DNA of 39,570 nucleotides from Candidatus Competibacter sp. (GCA_029624815.1 JARSSH010000003.1:1-39570); one strand, 5' to 3'; positions 30,132 through 39,285 are shown, counted from the stretch's first letter. Notes: generated by a model from the sequence alone, not told the origin. Made by a program: numbers and translations.

Positions 30132-30317
30132 ATGAATCGTGGTGTGGTTGCGGTGGTGATCGCGATTTTTTGCGGCTTGGCCGGTTGTGAAAGCCGGGAA
30201 TGCGATCTGGTGCAAACCTCCAAGGGCGACCAGATTTGCAGCGAGGACGTGGAAGATGAGGTCGATTCGGAATATCAGGAAGCGAACGAATCGGATTCGC
30301 ATCCCAATCGAGATTGA
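30132..30317 (+). CDS. Small acidic lipoprotein, function unknown
   Basis: A 61-residue product with a short hydrophobic signal and a lipobox LAGC (C19), followed by a strongly acidic tail rich in Glu, Asp and Ser (EDVEDEVDSEY) containing two further cysteines. Residue +2 after the lipid-anchored Cys is Glu, so outer-membrane sorting is expected. A strong Shine-Dalgarno (AAGAGGAGAG) precedes the ATG. I do not recognise the family. It stands 82 bp after rsmA and could be co-transcribed. Confidence 0.72.
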   Translation: MNRGVVAVVIAIFCGLAGCESRECDLVQTSKGDQICSEDVEDEVDSEYQEANESDSHPNRD

Positions 30318-30638
30318 CTACCCGCTTCGTTCCATCGCAACCATAGATCGGTTTGCTAAAAATGCCGGTTTGCTTTGGTTTCGCGTGTGCGAGTCGTGCC
30401 GACTGCCGCGCGCGGTACGGATCGGCCCGAGCACAACACCTTGCCGCGGTTCCGCGGAATGGACGGACTCCTGTCTACCATCCCGATCCGCGGCACAGGA
30501 ATCCTTGCGGTGAAAAAAACCCGTGCTTCGGCGATCCTCAGGTCGACGCGGCGATCAAGCGCATCGAGAAGACGGAAACACGCTTGCCTTGGGGTAAAAT
30601 CGCACCACATTCCAACCTGAATCCGCCATTCGCCCCCG
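30318..30638. other. Intergenic region between lipoprotein and prfC
   Basis: 321 bp without a convincing gene. Open frames cross it but run on into prfC in wrong frames. TAAAAT at 30595-30600 could be a -10 for prfC, without a clear -35. No clear T-tailed terminator is visible. Confidence 0.5.
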
Positions 30639-32231
30639 ATGACCATCTTCCTCGACCAACTCAAGCGCCGCCGCACCTTTGCCATTATCTCCCACCCCGA
30701 CGCCGGCAAGACCACCCTCACCGAAAAACTGCTGCTGTTCGGCGGCGCGATCCAAATGGCCGGCACGGTCAAGGGTCGCAAGGCCACCCGTCACGCCACC
30801 AGCGACTGGATGGCGCTGGAGCAGCAACGCGGCATCTCGGTCACTTCCTCGGTGATGCAGTTCCCCTACCGCGACCGCATCGTCAACCTGCTCGACACCC
30901 CCGGCCACGAAGATTTCTCCGAGGATACCTACCGCACCCTGACCGCCGTGGACTCGGCGCTGATGGTGATCGACTGCGCCCGAGGCGTCGAGGAACGCAC
31001 GATCAAGCTGATGGAAGTCTGCCGCCTGCGCGACACCCCGATCTTCACCTTCATCAACAAGCTGGACCGGGACGGCCGCGAACCGATCGAGTTATTGGAT
31101 GAAGTCGAGAATATTCTCAAGATCCGCTGCGCACCGATCACCTGGCCCATCGGCATGGGCCGGGAACTCAAGGGCGTCTATCACCTCGACAGGGATTTCA
31201 TCCACATCTACGACCCCTCGCGCGACGGCCGCATCAACACCGGCCACATCATCCAGGGCCTCGACACCTCGGCCGTGGATCGGGAACTGGGCGCGGAACG
31301 GGCCAACGCCTTGCGCGAGGAAATCGAACTGGTGCGCGGCGCCAGCCACGCCTTCGATTTCGACGACTACCGCGCCGGCCGGTTGACCCCGGTATTCTTC
31401 GGCTCGGCGCTAACCAACTTCGGCGTCCAGGAGATGCTGGACGGCTTCGTGGAAAATGCTCCCTCGCCACGCCCTTCCGCCGCCGCCAGCCGCGAAATCG
31501 CGCCCGAAGAGGAGACATTCACCGGCTTCGTGTTCAAGATTCAGGCGAACATGGACCCGCAGCACCGCGACCGCATCGCCTTCCTGCGGGTTTGCTCCGG
31601 CATGTATCGACCTGGCATGAAAGCCCGCCATGTCCGACTGGGTCGCGAGGTCAAGATCGCCGACGCCCTCACCTTCATGGCCGCCGAACGCGAGCACGCC
31701 GAGGCCGCTTGGCCGGGCGACATCATCGGCTTGCACAACCATGGCACCATCCGCATCGGCGACACTTTCACCCAGGGCGAGGAGCTGACCTTCACCGGCA
31801 TTCCCGATTTTGCCCCGGAACTGTTCCGTCGCGCCCGGTTACGCGACCCCTTGAAGATGAAGGCGCTGCAAAAAGGCTTGGAACAGCTCTGCGAGGAAGG
31901 CGCGACCCAGTTGTTCCGGCCGCTCAACAGCAACGATCTGATTCTGGGCGCGGTCGGTGTGCTGCAATTCGACGTGGCCGCTTTTCGGTTGGGCAGCGAA
32001 TACGGCGTCGAATGTGGCTTCGAGAACGTCAACGTCACCACCGCCCGCTGGGTGAGCTGCGCCGACGCCAAGCGCTTCGAGGAGTTCAAAACCAAGCTCC
32101 ACGACAATCTGGCGCTGGATCATCACGGCGAGCTGGTTTACATCGCCCCCAGCCGGGTCAACCTGCAACTGACGCAGGAGCGCTGGCCGGAAGTACGCTT
32201 CGCGGCCACCCGCGAACACGGGCGGCATTGA
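30639..32231 (+). CDS. prfC: Peptide chain release factor 3
   Basis: RF3 is a translational GTPase that removes RF1/RF2 from the ribosome after termination. The 530-residue product has the GTPase domain with [14 protein letters not shown] (G1), a switch region [26 protein letters not shown] (G3) and [10 protein letters not shown] (G4), followed by the beta-barrel domains and the RF3-specific C-terminal domain ([20 protein letters not shown]). Full length for the family. The ATG lacks an obvious Shine-Dalgarno. aas begins 3 bp after its stop. Confidence 0.97.
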   Translation: MTIFLDQLKRRRTFAIISHPDAGKTTLTEKLLLFGGAIQMAGTVKGRKATRHATSDWMALEQQRGISVTSSVMQFPYRDRIVNLLDTPGHEDFSEDTYRTLTAVDSALMVIDCARGVEERTIKLMEVCRLRDTPIFTFINKLDRDGREPIELLDEVENILKIRCAPITWPIGMGRELKGVYHLDRDFIHIYDPSRDGRINTGHIIQGLDTSAVDRELGAERANALREEIELVRGASHAFDFDDYRAGRLTPVFFGSALTNFGVQEMLDGFVENAPSPRPSAAASREIAPEEETFTGFVFKIQANMDPQHRDRIAFLRVCSGMYRPGMKARHVRLGREVKIADALTFMAAEREHAEAAWPGDIIGLHNHGTIRIGDTFTQGEELTFTGIPDFAPELFRRARLRDPLKMKALQKGLEQLCEEGATQLFRPLNSNDLILGAVGVLQFDVAAFRLGSEYGVECGFENVNVTTARWVSCADAKRFEEFKTKLHDNLALDHHGELVYIAPSRVNLQLTQERWPEVRFAATREHGRH

Positions 32232-32234
32232 GCG

Positions 32235-34433
32235 ATGCGTCATGTCCTGCAACGCCTGACCCGACTGCTCTGCCGCTGGCTGTTCCGGGTCGAACTGCGC
32301 GGCTGGGAGCACTATCCCCACCACGAACCCCGCCTGCTGATCGTCGCCAACCATGTGTCCTATCTGGACGGCATGCTGCTGGCGTCGTTCCTGCCCGACC
32401 TGCCGGTCTTCGTGATCAACACCCACGTCGCGCGGCACTGGTGGGTCAAGCCATTCATCGCCATCACTCGCCACATCAGCGTCGATACCACCAACCCGCA
32501 CTACTTGAAAACGCTGATCCAGCACATCCGGGCCGGCGAGCGGGTGGCGGTGTTCCCCGAAGGGCGAATCAGCCTCACCGGTGCGCTGATGAAAATTTAC
32601 GAAGGCCCGGCGCTGGCCGCCGACAAGGCCGACGCCGCCCTGCTGCCGGTGTATATCGACGGCGCGCAATACAGCCTGCTGTCGCGGCTGGATGGCATCG
32701 TCCGCCGCCGTCCGTTCCCGCGCATCCGTTTGACCATGTTGCCGCCACGCCGCTTGAGCGCCCCTCCCGGCGTCAGCCGCGTCCGCCGCCGGCAACTCGG
32801 CCGACAACTGGATGAATTGATGGTCGAGTTGGCCTATGCCGGGATGAAGATCGATCAATCCTTGGTGTCGGCCATGCTGGAAGCATGGGAACGGCATGGC
32901 GGCGGATGCGTGATTTTGGAAGATGCCCAGCGACAGCGGCTCGGTTGGCGGGCGCTGTTCGCACGCGCCTTCATCCTCGCCGATTTACTCGGCCGCTCCC
33001 CTCTTCCACCGGGAGAGGAGTTGGGAGTGAGGGCTGAGGGGTTGGAGGCGAGGGTTGGATTGTTGCTACCGAACAGCGCCGCCGCGGTCGTCGCCCTCTT
33101 GGCCCTGCACCTGCGGGGGCAGGCGCCGGCGATCCTCAACTTCACCGCCGGCGACCGCAACCTGCTCGCCGCCTGCCGTATCGCCCAGGTGCGGACGGTC
33201 TGCACCTCGCGGGCCTTTGTCGCCGCCGCCAGTCTGGACGCGCAAATCGCCGCGCTGGGCGAACAGGCGCGGGTGCTGTTTCTGGAGGATTTGCAGTCAC
33301 GGGCAACCCGGCCCGTCCGACTGCGCGGATGGGCCCGAGCGCGGCTGCCGGCCTGGAGCTTCCGGCGCATGGCGGGGACGGTGCGAGCCGACGATCCAGC
33401 GGTGATTCTGTTCACCTCCGGTTCCGAGCGGGAACCCAAGGGTGTGGCGCTGAGCCATCGCAATCTGCTGGCCAACGTCGCCCAGGCCCGCGCCGTGTTC
33501 GACATTACCCCGCGCGACGTGGCCCTGAACACCCTGCCGCTGTTCCATGCTTTCGGCCTGACCGCCGCTACCCTGACTCCATTGCTACTGGGCGCCCGGG
33601 TGATCTTCTACCCTTCGCCGCTGCACTACCACGTCATCCCGGAGTTGGCCTACGAACGCCACGCGACGGTGCTGTTCGGCACCAACACCTTCCTGATGGG
33701 CTACGGTCGCCACGCCGACCCTTACGATTTTTTCAACGTGCGGCTGGTGGTGATGGGCGCGGAAGCCCTGCGCGAGGAAACCCAGCGGTTGTGGGCCGAG
33801 AAATTCGGCATCCGCATCAACGAAGGTTACGGTTTGACCGAAGCCAGCCCGGTGCTGGCCGTCAACAGCCGTCGTCACCATCGTGGTGGTACGGTCGGCA
33901 AACTGCTGCCGGGCGTCGAGCATTATGTGGAGGCGGTGGAAGGCATCGCCGAGGGGGGATTGTTGTGCGTGCGAGGAGCAAACGTCATGTTGGGCTATAT
34001 ATCGCCCGAACAGCCGGGCCGGTTGTTCCCATCGCGCACCGAACGCGGTTTGGGCTGGCACGATACCGGCGACATCGCGCGGATCGACGACGACGGTTTC
34101 GTCACCATCCTTGGTCGGGTCAAGCGTTTCGCCAAATTGGGCGGCGAGATGATCTCGCTGGCCGCGGTCGAGCGACTGGCTGCCGATTGCTGGCCCGAGC
34201 ATCAACACGCCGCCCTCAACCGGCCGGACCCGGTCAAGGGCGAACGGATTGTGTTGCTCACCACACGTCAGGATGCCGACCGCCAGGAATTGATCGAGGC
34301 CGCGCGGCGCATGGGCTTGAGCGAGTTGTATATTCCCCGCCAAGTGTTGACGGTACCGGAAATCCCACTACTAGGTTCCGGCAAGCCCGATTATCCGGGC
34401 CTCCGCCGGCTGGCGGGAGATGTAATGGCATAG
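32235..34433 (+). CDS. aas: Bifunctional acyl-ACP synthetase / lysophospholipid acyltransferase
   Basis: Aas re-acylates 2-acyl-lysophosphatidylethanolamine at the inner membrane and also ligates fatty acids to ACP. The 732-residue protein has a PlsC-type domain (NHVSYLDG = H-x4-D, about residue 39; VFPEGRISLTG) and an AMP-forming synthetase domain (ILFTSGSEREPKGVALSH, about 390; GYGLTEASPVLAVN; DTGDIARIDDDGFVTILGR). The linker at about residues 254-275 is encoded by a copy of the dispersed palindromic repeat (32996-33058), read in frame. It starts 3 bp after prfC, so the two are probably co-transcribed. Confidence 0.92.
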   Translation: MRHVLQRLTRLLCRWLFRVELRGWEHYPHHEPRLLIVANHVSYLDGMLLASFLPDLPVFVINTHVARHWWVKPFIAITRHISVDTTNPHYLKTLIQHIRAGERVAVFPEGRISLTGALMKIYEGPALAADKADAALLPVYIDGAQYSLLSRLDGIVRRRPFPRIRLTMLPPRRLSAPPGVSRVRRRQLGRQLDELMVELAYAGMKIDQSLVSAMLEAWERHGGGCVILEDAQRQRLGWRALFARAFILADLLGRSPLPPGEELGVRAEGLEARVGLLLPNSAAAVVALLALHLRGQAPAILNFTAGDRNLLAACRIAQVRTVCTSRAFVAAASLDAQIAALGEQARVLFLEDLQSRATRPVRLRGWARARLPAWSFRRMAGTVRADDPAVILFTSGSEREPKGVALSHRNLLANVAQARAVFDITPRDVALNTLPLFHAFGLTAATLTPLLLGARVIFYPSPLHYHVIPELAYERHATVLFGTNTFLMGYGRHADPYDFFNVRLVVMGAEALREETQRLWAEKFGIRINEGYGLTEASPVLAVNSRRHHRGGTVGKLLPGVEHYVEAVEGIAEGGLLCVRGANVMLGYISPEQPGRLFPSRTERGLGWHDTGDIARIDDDGFVTILGRVKRFAKLGGEMISLAAVERLAADCWPEHQHAALNRPDPVKGERIVLLTTRQDADRQELIEAARRMGLSELYIPRQVLTVPEIPLLGSGKPDYPGLRRLAGDVMA
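32996..33058. repeat. Dispersed palindromic repeat, copy 2, inside aas
   Basis: CTCCCCTCTTCCACC then GGGAGAGGAGTTGGGAGTGA and GGG resembles copy 1 at 1728-1765 in the same orientation (shared CGGGAGAGG...TGAGGG). Here it is translated in frame as part of the interdomain linker of Aas (SPLPPGEELGVRAEG). Confidence 0.65.
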
Positions 34434-34534
34434 ACAATTTGGGCGTAAGCTATTTTGCTCCCTTGGCCGATTCGGCGCCAACCGATGCGGACGACGACCG
34501 AGCGCGATGCCGAGTACACGCCGTGCGGCGAGGT

Positions 34535-34798
34535 GCGGTTGACGGCACTGACCGGGGCGGCGAACGGGTGAGTGGCAAGGTCGGACGGGGTTCCGAAGAC
34601 AAGATCCCGTTTGTCGCGGCGGTTTCCCTGCATGATGCCGACGGGCATCTCCTCCACACCCAAACGATCCCCGTTTCAGGGTTGAGCCGCGCCGCTCTGA
34701 TCGATGGGGTTAAAGCCGCGCTGGTTCCGGCTGTCCGGCGATTTCCGATGGGTTTGGCCTGTTTTACCGGGGTGACGATGGCCGGGCGCGACCACTTG
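34535..34798 (+). pseudogene. IS1595-type (ISXO2-like) transposase remnant
   Basis: The frame reads GGERVSGKVGRGSEDKIPFV then AAVSLHDADGHLLHTQTI and later MGLACFTGVTMAGRDH. This follows the IS1595-family DDE core as I remember it (DDAYxGGER..GKxGRGSxNKxPFVAAV ... DGLACFxxV). The first catalytic Asp region has decayed (VDGTDRGG), the N-terminal zinc-finger region is absent, and homology stops abruptly after GRDH. No terminal inverted repeats are recognisable. The preceding 100 bp (34434-34534) show nothing I can identify. Confidence 0.65.
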
Positions 34799-34950
34799 GC
34801 ATCGTCATTGACCTGCGTAAACACAAGCAGGCGTTGGAGTTCGATTGGCTCAATGCCCTGGCCCTGCCCGCTGGATTCGGCGGAATGAAGAATTTTGCCG
34901 ATCGGGATCAATTCATTGAGGAGACTCTCAAAAGTGCCGGTGGAAATTAA
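34797..34950 (+). pseudogene. C-terminal tail of an unrecognised gene
   Basis: In the next reading frame, directly where the transposase homology stops, about 50 codons read GIVIDLRKHKQALEFDWLNA through LPAGFGGMKNFADRDQFIEE to a TAA at 34948-34950. Composition looks protein-like, but there is no start and I do not recognise the family. It may be the 3' end of a gene truncated by the IS, or a frameshifted continuation. It overlaps the start of the GT39 gene by 17 bp, consistent with former translational coupling. Confidence 0.4.
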
Positions 34951-36955
34951 GACGCCATCAATCGATAGGGGCATCGATAGAGGCTGGCTATTATCGATAG
35001 GTTTGTTGGCAGCTATCGTTGATTTAGCAGTTTTTTTTGTATTATTCAATCAATCTCATTCATTGATTGTTGCGCATATCGTAAGTTTTCTATCGGCGGT
35101 AGTTACTCAATACTTATTGATTAGTCTTTGGTTAACAAGAGCTAATTTTTTTCGACCAAAATTAAGTTGGTCGATAGAGTTTTTTATTATCGCCTTATTG
35201 ATGTTTTTTTTGCGAGGTGGAATCCTGTCCTCTTTGATAAGTTCTTCATATATATCTTCTGTATTAGTTATATATTTTTGTATTTTTATCTCTGCAATAT
35301 TGTATTTTTTTGTTAGTTTAGGCGCTTTATATTTGGAATTTACTAATCAACAAAAATCTGTTAATAAGTGGCAATATTACTGTATTTGGCTGATTATTTA
35401 TTCAATCGCTTTGCGATTGCTATATTTGAGCGCGCCAGAACTTTTCTACGAGGAAGCTTATTATTGGAATTATGCGATGCATCTAGATATAGGATATTTG
35501 GATCATCCACCAATGGTTGCTTGGATCATCGCGCTCTTTACAAAACTGATGGGTAACAATGAATTTGCGGTTCGTTTTGGCGCTTTTATATGCTGGTTTA
35601 TAACCGCTATTTTTTTATGCAAACTAACAGAACTTGTCTATAATAAATCAAAAGATATTCAAACAGTCCTGCTGGTTGCCGTACTACCCGCCTACTTCGC
35701 GGTAGGTTGGGCGATGACCCCCGACGCACCGTTAGTAGCCTGTTGGGCGATGGCTCTATATTTTTTTTATCGAGCACTGATTCGTGAATCACGAATGGCC
35801 TGGATAGGAGTTGGTCTTGCGATTGGGCTAGGCATGTTAGCAAAATATACGATCGCTTTATTAGGCATCGCTGCATTCGCTTTTGTACTAATTGATCGCG
35901 ACGCAAGGAAATGGTTGCTTCGACCGGAACCTTATGCTGCAATTGCCATTGCTCTGATCATAGGGTTACCCGTTATTATCTGGAATGCCAATCATGAGTG
36001 GGCCTCGTTTTTGTATCAAAGTCGTGGCAGGGTAGCCAATCAGTTTGAGTTTTCTCTGCCTTATCTTCTGGGAACGGTGGTTTTAATTATTACACCTACT
36101 GGATTCTTGTCACTGATCGCGATTTTGTTATCCAGGAAAACCATTTTGTCAGGAGGCGATGCGATTCTTGATCATCCGGCAGATACACAAGCAAAACGCG
36201 GTTACGTTTTATTAATAAGCCTGACTTTATTGCCGGTTTCAGTGTTTGTATTACTTAGTTTGTTCAGAGAAACCAAGTTTCACTGGACCGCGCCATGCTG
36301 GCTGGGCATCGTGCCTTATATGGCGCCGACTGTAACAGGTAGCTTGCGGTTCGGTTTGAATAAATTCTTTGGATGGGGCCAGCGTGCTTGGCCCGCGACG
36401 ATTATTGGTTGCCTGTTGCTCTATGGTGTTTCTTTGCATTATTTAGCACTGGGATTTCCGGGAGTTTCTTATCCGTATAACTATCATCTATTGGGATGGA
36501 ACGATTTCGGGCGTGAAATAGAAGTGCTGGTAGATCGTCTTGAGCAGGAGACAGGTTCAAAAATACTGGTGGTTGGCATGGATAGGAATAGAGTGGCTAG
36601 TGGCCTTGCCTTTTATCGTACTAAAGCGATTGAGTTTTCCCACAAACAATTAAAGTATAGTCCTGCATTTGATACATCTAGTTGGCATCTATTTGATGGA
36701 AATGGTTTGATGTACGAGTATTGGTTCCCCATAAATCGGCAAAACAATAAGACCTTGTTATTGGTTGGTAGAAATAGATCTGACTTGGCTAGTAAAATCG
36801 TCTTTTCCCATGTAAAGCAAGCACAAGAAATTAAAGAGATCAATATCTACAAAAACAACCGGCAGGTCGGTCTTTATTACTATCGTGTAGTGGAAGGCTA
36901 TCGAAGCCAATCGACTGCTAATGATGACCCTGCCGCCACTAACCTCGCTGATTAA
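34934..36955 (+). CDS. GtrA-domain / GT39 (ArnT-like) membrane glycosyltransferase
   Basis: A 673-residue polytopic protein. Residues about 15-115 hold four TM segments resembling a GtrA-like domain (LLSIGLLAAIVDLAVFFVLF, SFLSAVVTQYLLISLWLTRA), which in other systems helps undecaprenyl-linked sugars cross the membrane. The rest is a GT-C glycosyltransferase of the GT39/ArnT type with ELFYEEAYYWNYAMHL, GYLDHPPMVAWI and a predicted ten or so TM segments plus a soluble C-terminal part. It probably transfers a lipid-linked sugar onto a periplasmic acceptor. Start: GTG at 34934 has GAGGAG 10 bases upstream; TTG at 34895 is an alternative. Base composition switches sharply to AT-rich here. The GtrA assignment is by pattern only. 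Confidence 0.8.
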   Translation: MPVEIKTPSIDRGIDRGWLLSIGLLAAIVDLAVFFVLFNQSHSLIVAHIVSFLSAVVTQYLLISLWLTRANFFRPKLSWSIEFFIIALLMFFLRGGILSSLISSSYISSVLVIYFCIFISAILYFFVSLGALYLEFTNQQKSVNKWQYYCIWLIIYSIALRLLYLSAPELFYEEAYYWNYAMHLDIGYLDHPPMVAWIIALFTKLMGNNEFAVRFGAFICWFITAIFLCKLTELVYNKSKDIQTVLLVAVLPAYFAVGWAMTPDAPLVACWAMALYFFYRALIRESRMAWIGVGLAIGLGMLAKYTIALLGIAAFAFVLIDRDARKWLLRPEPYAAIAIALIIGLPVIIWNANHEWASFLYQSRGRVANQFEFSLPYLLGTVVLIITPTGFLSLIAILLSRKTILSGGDAILDHPADTQAKRGYVLLISLTLLPVSVFVLLSLFRETKFHWTAPCWLGIVPYMAPTVTGSLRFGLNKFFGWGQRAWPATIIGCLLLYGVSLHYLALGFPGVSYPYNYHLLGWNDFGREIEVLVDRLEQETGSKILVVGMDRNRVASGLAFYRTKAIEFSHKQLKYSPAFDTSSWHLFDGNGLMYEYWFPINRQNNKTLLLVGRNRSDLASKIVFSHVKQAQEIKEINIYKNNRQVGLYYYRVVEGYRSQSTANDDPAATNLAD

Positions 36956-36970
36956 CTGAAAATATTTTCT

Positions 36971-37924
36971 GTGTGCCCCAGCAAGCAAAACATCCAGACT
37001 TTTTTCTCCGCCGATGCCATTAAGTTGTTCATTCGAATACTGGTGACATTGTTGATTTTTGCGCTCATCCTGCGCTCGATCAATATACAACAGGTATGGG
37101 AGACTTTGAGACAAGTCAAATTTTATTTGCTGGCAGTAGCATTAGTGCTGCAATTTGGTAGCACTACGGTGTCGGCCTATCGTTGGCAACTGATCATGCA
37201 AAATCTGCATTTTGGGCAGTCCTTTTCTTTTTACTGGCATAGTTATTTCAAAGCCATGTTCTTCAATCAAGGGCTGCCGACCAGTATTGGAGGAGATGCC
37301 CTGAGGGTGCTTGATGTTGCCAATCAGGGATTCCGTAAAAGAGATGCACTGTATGGTATTATTTTAGATAGAGTTTCAGGCTTAGCCGCTTTAATTTTGC
37401 TGAACCTGTTGGCATATTTTTTTAATCCAGATTTATTGCCAGTTCAGGTCTATTACATAACTTTAATATTGGTAGTCGTTGGCATGGTTGCTGTTGTATC
37501 GATCATTTCTCTGAAATATCTTCCTTGGCCAAATAATTATTATCCTCAGCTAGTCTTTTTAGAAACGATTTCGACGAGGTTATGCCAAGCATTTTCGTCC
37601 AATCGCGCACTTTTATTAATATCATCGATGTTAATTCCGCTGCTTGCCATGTTGGTTTTTTATACCATTGGTTGGGCGCTGGGTTTGCAATACGATTTGG
37701 TGACTTATTTTGTTATCGTGCCACCAGCGATTTATTTAACGATTATTCCTATTTCCTTGGCAGGATGGGGGGTACGTGAGGGTGCTCTGGTGGGATTGTT
37801 TTCTTGGGTCGGCGCCGATAAGCCGACTGTATTAGCTATGTCAGTTGTATATGGATTTACACTGATTATAGTCAGCGTGCCCGGGTTGGTTATTTATCTT
37901 AAAGGTCGTCATCGCGTGGGTTGA
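36971..37924 (+). CDS. YbhN / lysylphosphatidylglycerol-synthase-type membrane protein
   Basis: A 317-residue protein with about eight TM segments of the UPF0104/AglD family (the membrane half of MprF). The family landmark is present as NQGLPTSIGGDALRVLDVA, and SLAGWGVREGALVGLFSWVG near the end is also typical. Such proteins are commonly found next to glycosyltransferases and are suspected to move lipid-linked intermediates, but the function is not settled. The start is GTG at 36971, 15 bp after the GT39 gene; AT-rich like its neighbours and probably in the same operon. Confidence 0.85.
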   Translation: MCPSKQNIQTFFSADAIKLFIRILVTLLIFALILRSINIQQVWETLRQVKFYLLAVALVLQFGSTTVSAYRWQLIMQNLHFGQSFSFYWHSYFKAMFFNQGLPTSIGGDALRVLDVANQGFRKRDALYGIILDRVSGLAALILLNLLAYFFNPDLLPVQVYYITLILVVVGMVAVVSIISLKYLPWPNNYYPQLVFLETISTRLCQAFSSNRALLLISSMLIPLLAMLVFYTIGWALGLQYDLVTYFVIVPPAIYLTIIPISLAGWGVREGALVGLFSWVGADKPTVLAMSVVYGFTLIIVSVPGLVIYLKGRHRVG

Positions 37925-37975
37925 GTAAGCAAATAAAGAGATGGATAGTATTATTATAACTGGCTGGTGAATATG

Positions 37976-39220
37976 ATGAAAATCAACATCATGCGCAAGA
38001 TAGATTACTTTGCTGGAATTCCACTCTGCTTTCTTGCGACTGGTCTTATCCACTTTATTGGCCTGTTTTTCAAGCAAAAGCGTGTATATCCGAGAAAAGT
38101 GCTCTTTATTGAATTGTCGGAAATGGGCAGTACAATTCTAGCGGATCCTGCCATGAGAAAAATGCAACAAAAGAGTAACTCGGAACTGTATTTCCTGATT
38201 TTCAAAGCCAATGTGGCTAGTTTGTATCTATTAAATACCATCCCAAGAGCTAATATCTTCGTTATTCGAGAAAATCAATTCTTCAATCTAGTAATGGATA
38301 CGCTACGTTTTCTATTATGGGTACGCCGTTGCGGGATTGACACCGTTATTGACTTGGAATTATTCTCGCGGTACACAGCTCTATTGACAGGCTTATCTGG
38401 CGCAACGAACCGAATCGGTTTTCATTCATTTCACAATGAAGGGCTGTATCGAGGAGAGATGTTGACCCATCGGGTAACCTATAACCCGCATTTACATATC
38501 GCCAAGAATTTTATAGCCTTGGTTAATGCGGCCTTAACGGATGCAGAAGAGACGCCTTTTTCCAAGACGCTGATACCCGATAGCGAAATCGAGCTGGCTA
38601 AGGCTGAAGTGAGTGCAAGTGCTTTATCAGCGATGAATGATCGTATTCGCGGTGAATATCCTGCCTACGACGAAAAGCGTTGCAGGGTCGTACTGATTAA
38701 TCCTAATGCTAGCGATTTGTTGCCCCAGCGACGTTGGATGCCCGAATACTTTGTGACGGTGATGCGCGGCTTGCTGGCTGATGGTGAAGATCTGTTGATC
38801 TTGATTACGGGCGCTCCGGCGGAACGGAGCGAGGCGGAAGAGCTTAAACAGCAAGTTGGACACGAGCGCTGCGTTAATTTTTCCGGCCGTCTTTCATTGC
38901 AAGAATTGCCGGCACTATATCAAATCGCCGAAATTATGCTGACCAACGATTCCGGGCCAAGCCATTTTTCTGCTGTAACCAACTTGCGTACCTTTGTCAT
39001 TTTCGGTCCCGAGACGCCGCGACTGTACGGTTCTCTGGGCAATAGTACGCCGATTTATAGCGGTCTGGCCTGTTCGCCGTGCGTGAGCGCCGCAAACCAT
39101 CGACAGACACCCTGCGCCAATAATGTATGCCTACGGGTCATCAAGCCGGAGATGGTGTTGGAGCAATTGCGCAATGCGCTGAAATTAAAGAAACATAAGT
39201 GTTCTAAATCAGCCCTGTAA
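37976..39220 (+). CDS. Glycosyltransferase family 9 (heptosyltransferase-like)
   Basis: A 414-residue GT-B glycosyltransferase related to LPS heptosyltransferases. An N-terminal hydrophobic segment (YFAGIPLCFLATGLIHFIGL) suggests membrane association. LFIELSEMGSTILADPAM is the N-domain entry, VVLINPNASDLLPQRRW and the donor-site MLTNDSGPSHFSA are GT9 hallmarks. Near the C-terminus a Cys-rich segment GLACSPCVSAANHRQTPCAN is followed by NVCL: four cysteines in a C-x2-C...C-x4-C array not seen in WaaC/WaaF. Start is ATG 37976 (ATG 37973 and GTG 37967 are alternatives, none with a strong Shine-Dalgarno). Third gene of the AT-rich glycan block. Confidence 0.85.
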   Translation: MKINIMRKIDYFAGIPLCFLATGLIHFIGLFFKQKRVYPRKVLFIELSEMGSTILADPAMRKMQQKSNSELYFLIFKANVASLYLLNTIPRANIFVIRENQFFNLVMDTLRFLLWVRRCGIDTVIDLELFSRYTALLTGLSGATNRIGFHSFHNEGLYRGEMLTHRVTYNPHLHIAKNFIALVNAALTDAEETPFSKTLIPDSEIELAKAEVSASALSAMNDRIRGEYPAYDEKRCRVVLINPNASDLLPQRRWMPEYFVTVMRGLLADGEDLLILITGAPAERSEAEELKQQVGHERCVNFSGRLSLQELPALYQIAEIMLTNDSGPSHFSAVTNLRTFVIFGPETPRLYGSLGNSTPIYSGLACSPCVSAANHRQTPCANNVCLRVIKPEMVLEQLRNALKLKKHKCSKSAL

Positions 39221-39235
39221 AGGTGTTATAACTTA

Positions 39236-39258
39236 TTGTAAAATAATATATTTTACAA
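39236..39258. repeat. Perfect 9-bp hairpin before the IS4-type transposase
   Basis: TTGTAAAAT and ATTTTACAA are exact reverse complements around a 5-base loop, 15 bp after the GT9 stop and 27 bp before the transposase start. It could end the glycosyltransferase transcript or belong to the insertion sequence. Confidence 0.5.
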
Positions 39259-39285
39259 ATCGCCCTACAACAGGAGGAATTCGTT

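Noticed and set aside
30353-30638. Open frame between the lipoprotein and prfC
   Set aside because: It runs on into prfC in the wrong frame, has no ribosome-binding site, and shows no recognisable motif.
33329-34534. Long open frame overlapping aas in another frame
   Set aside because: Only its 3' end (IS1595 remnant) looks like protein; the rest is a high-GC shadow of aas.
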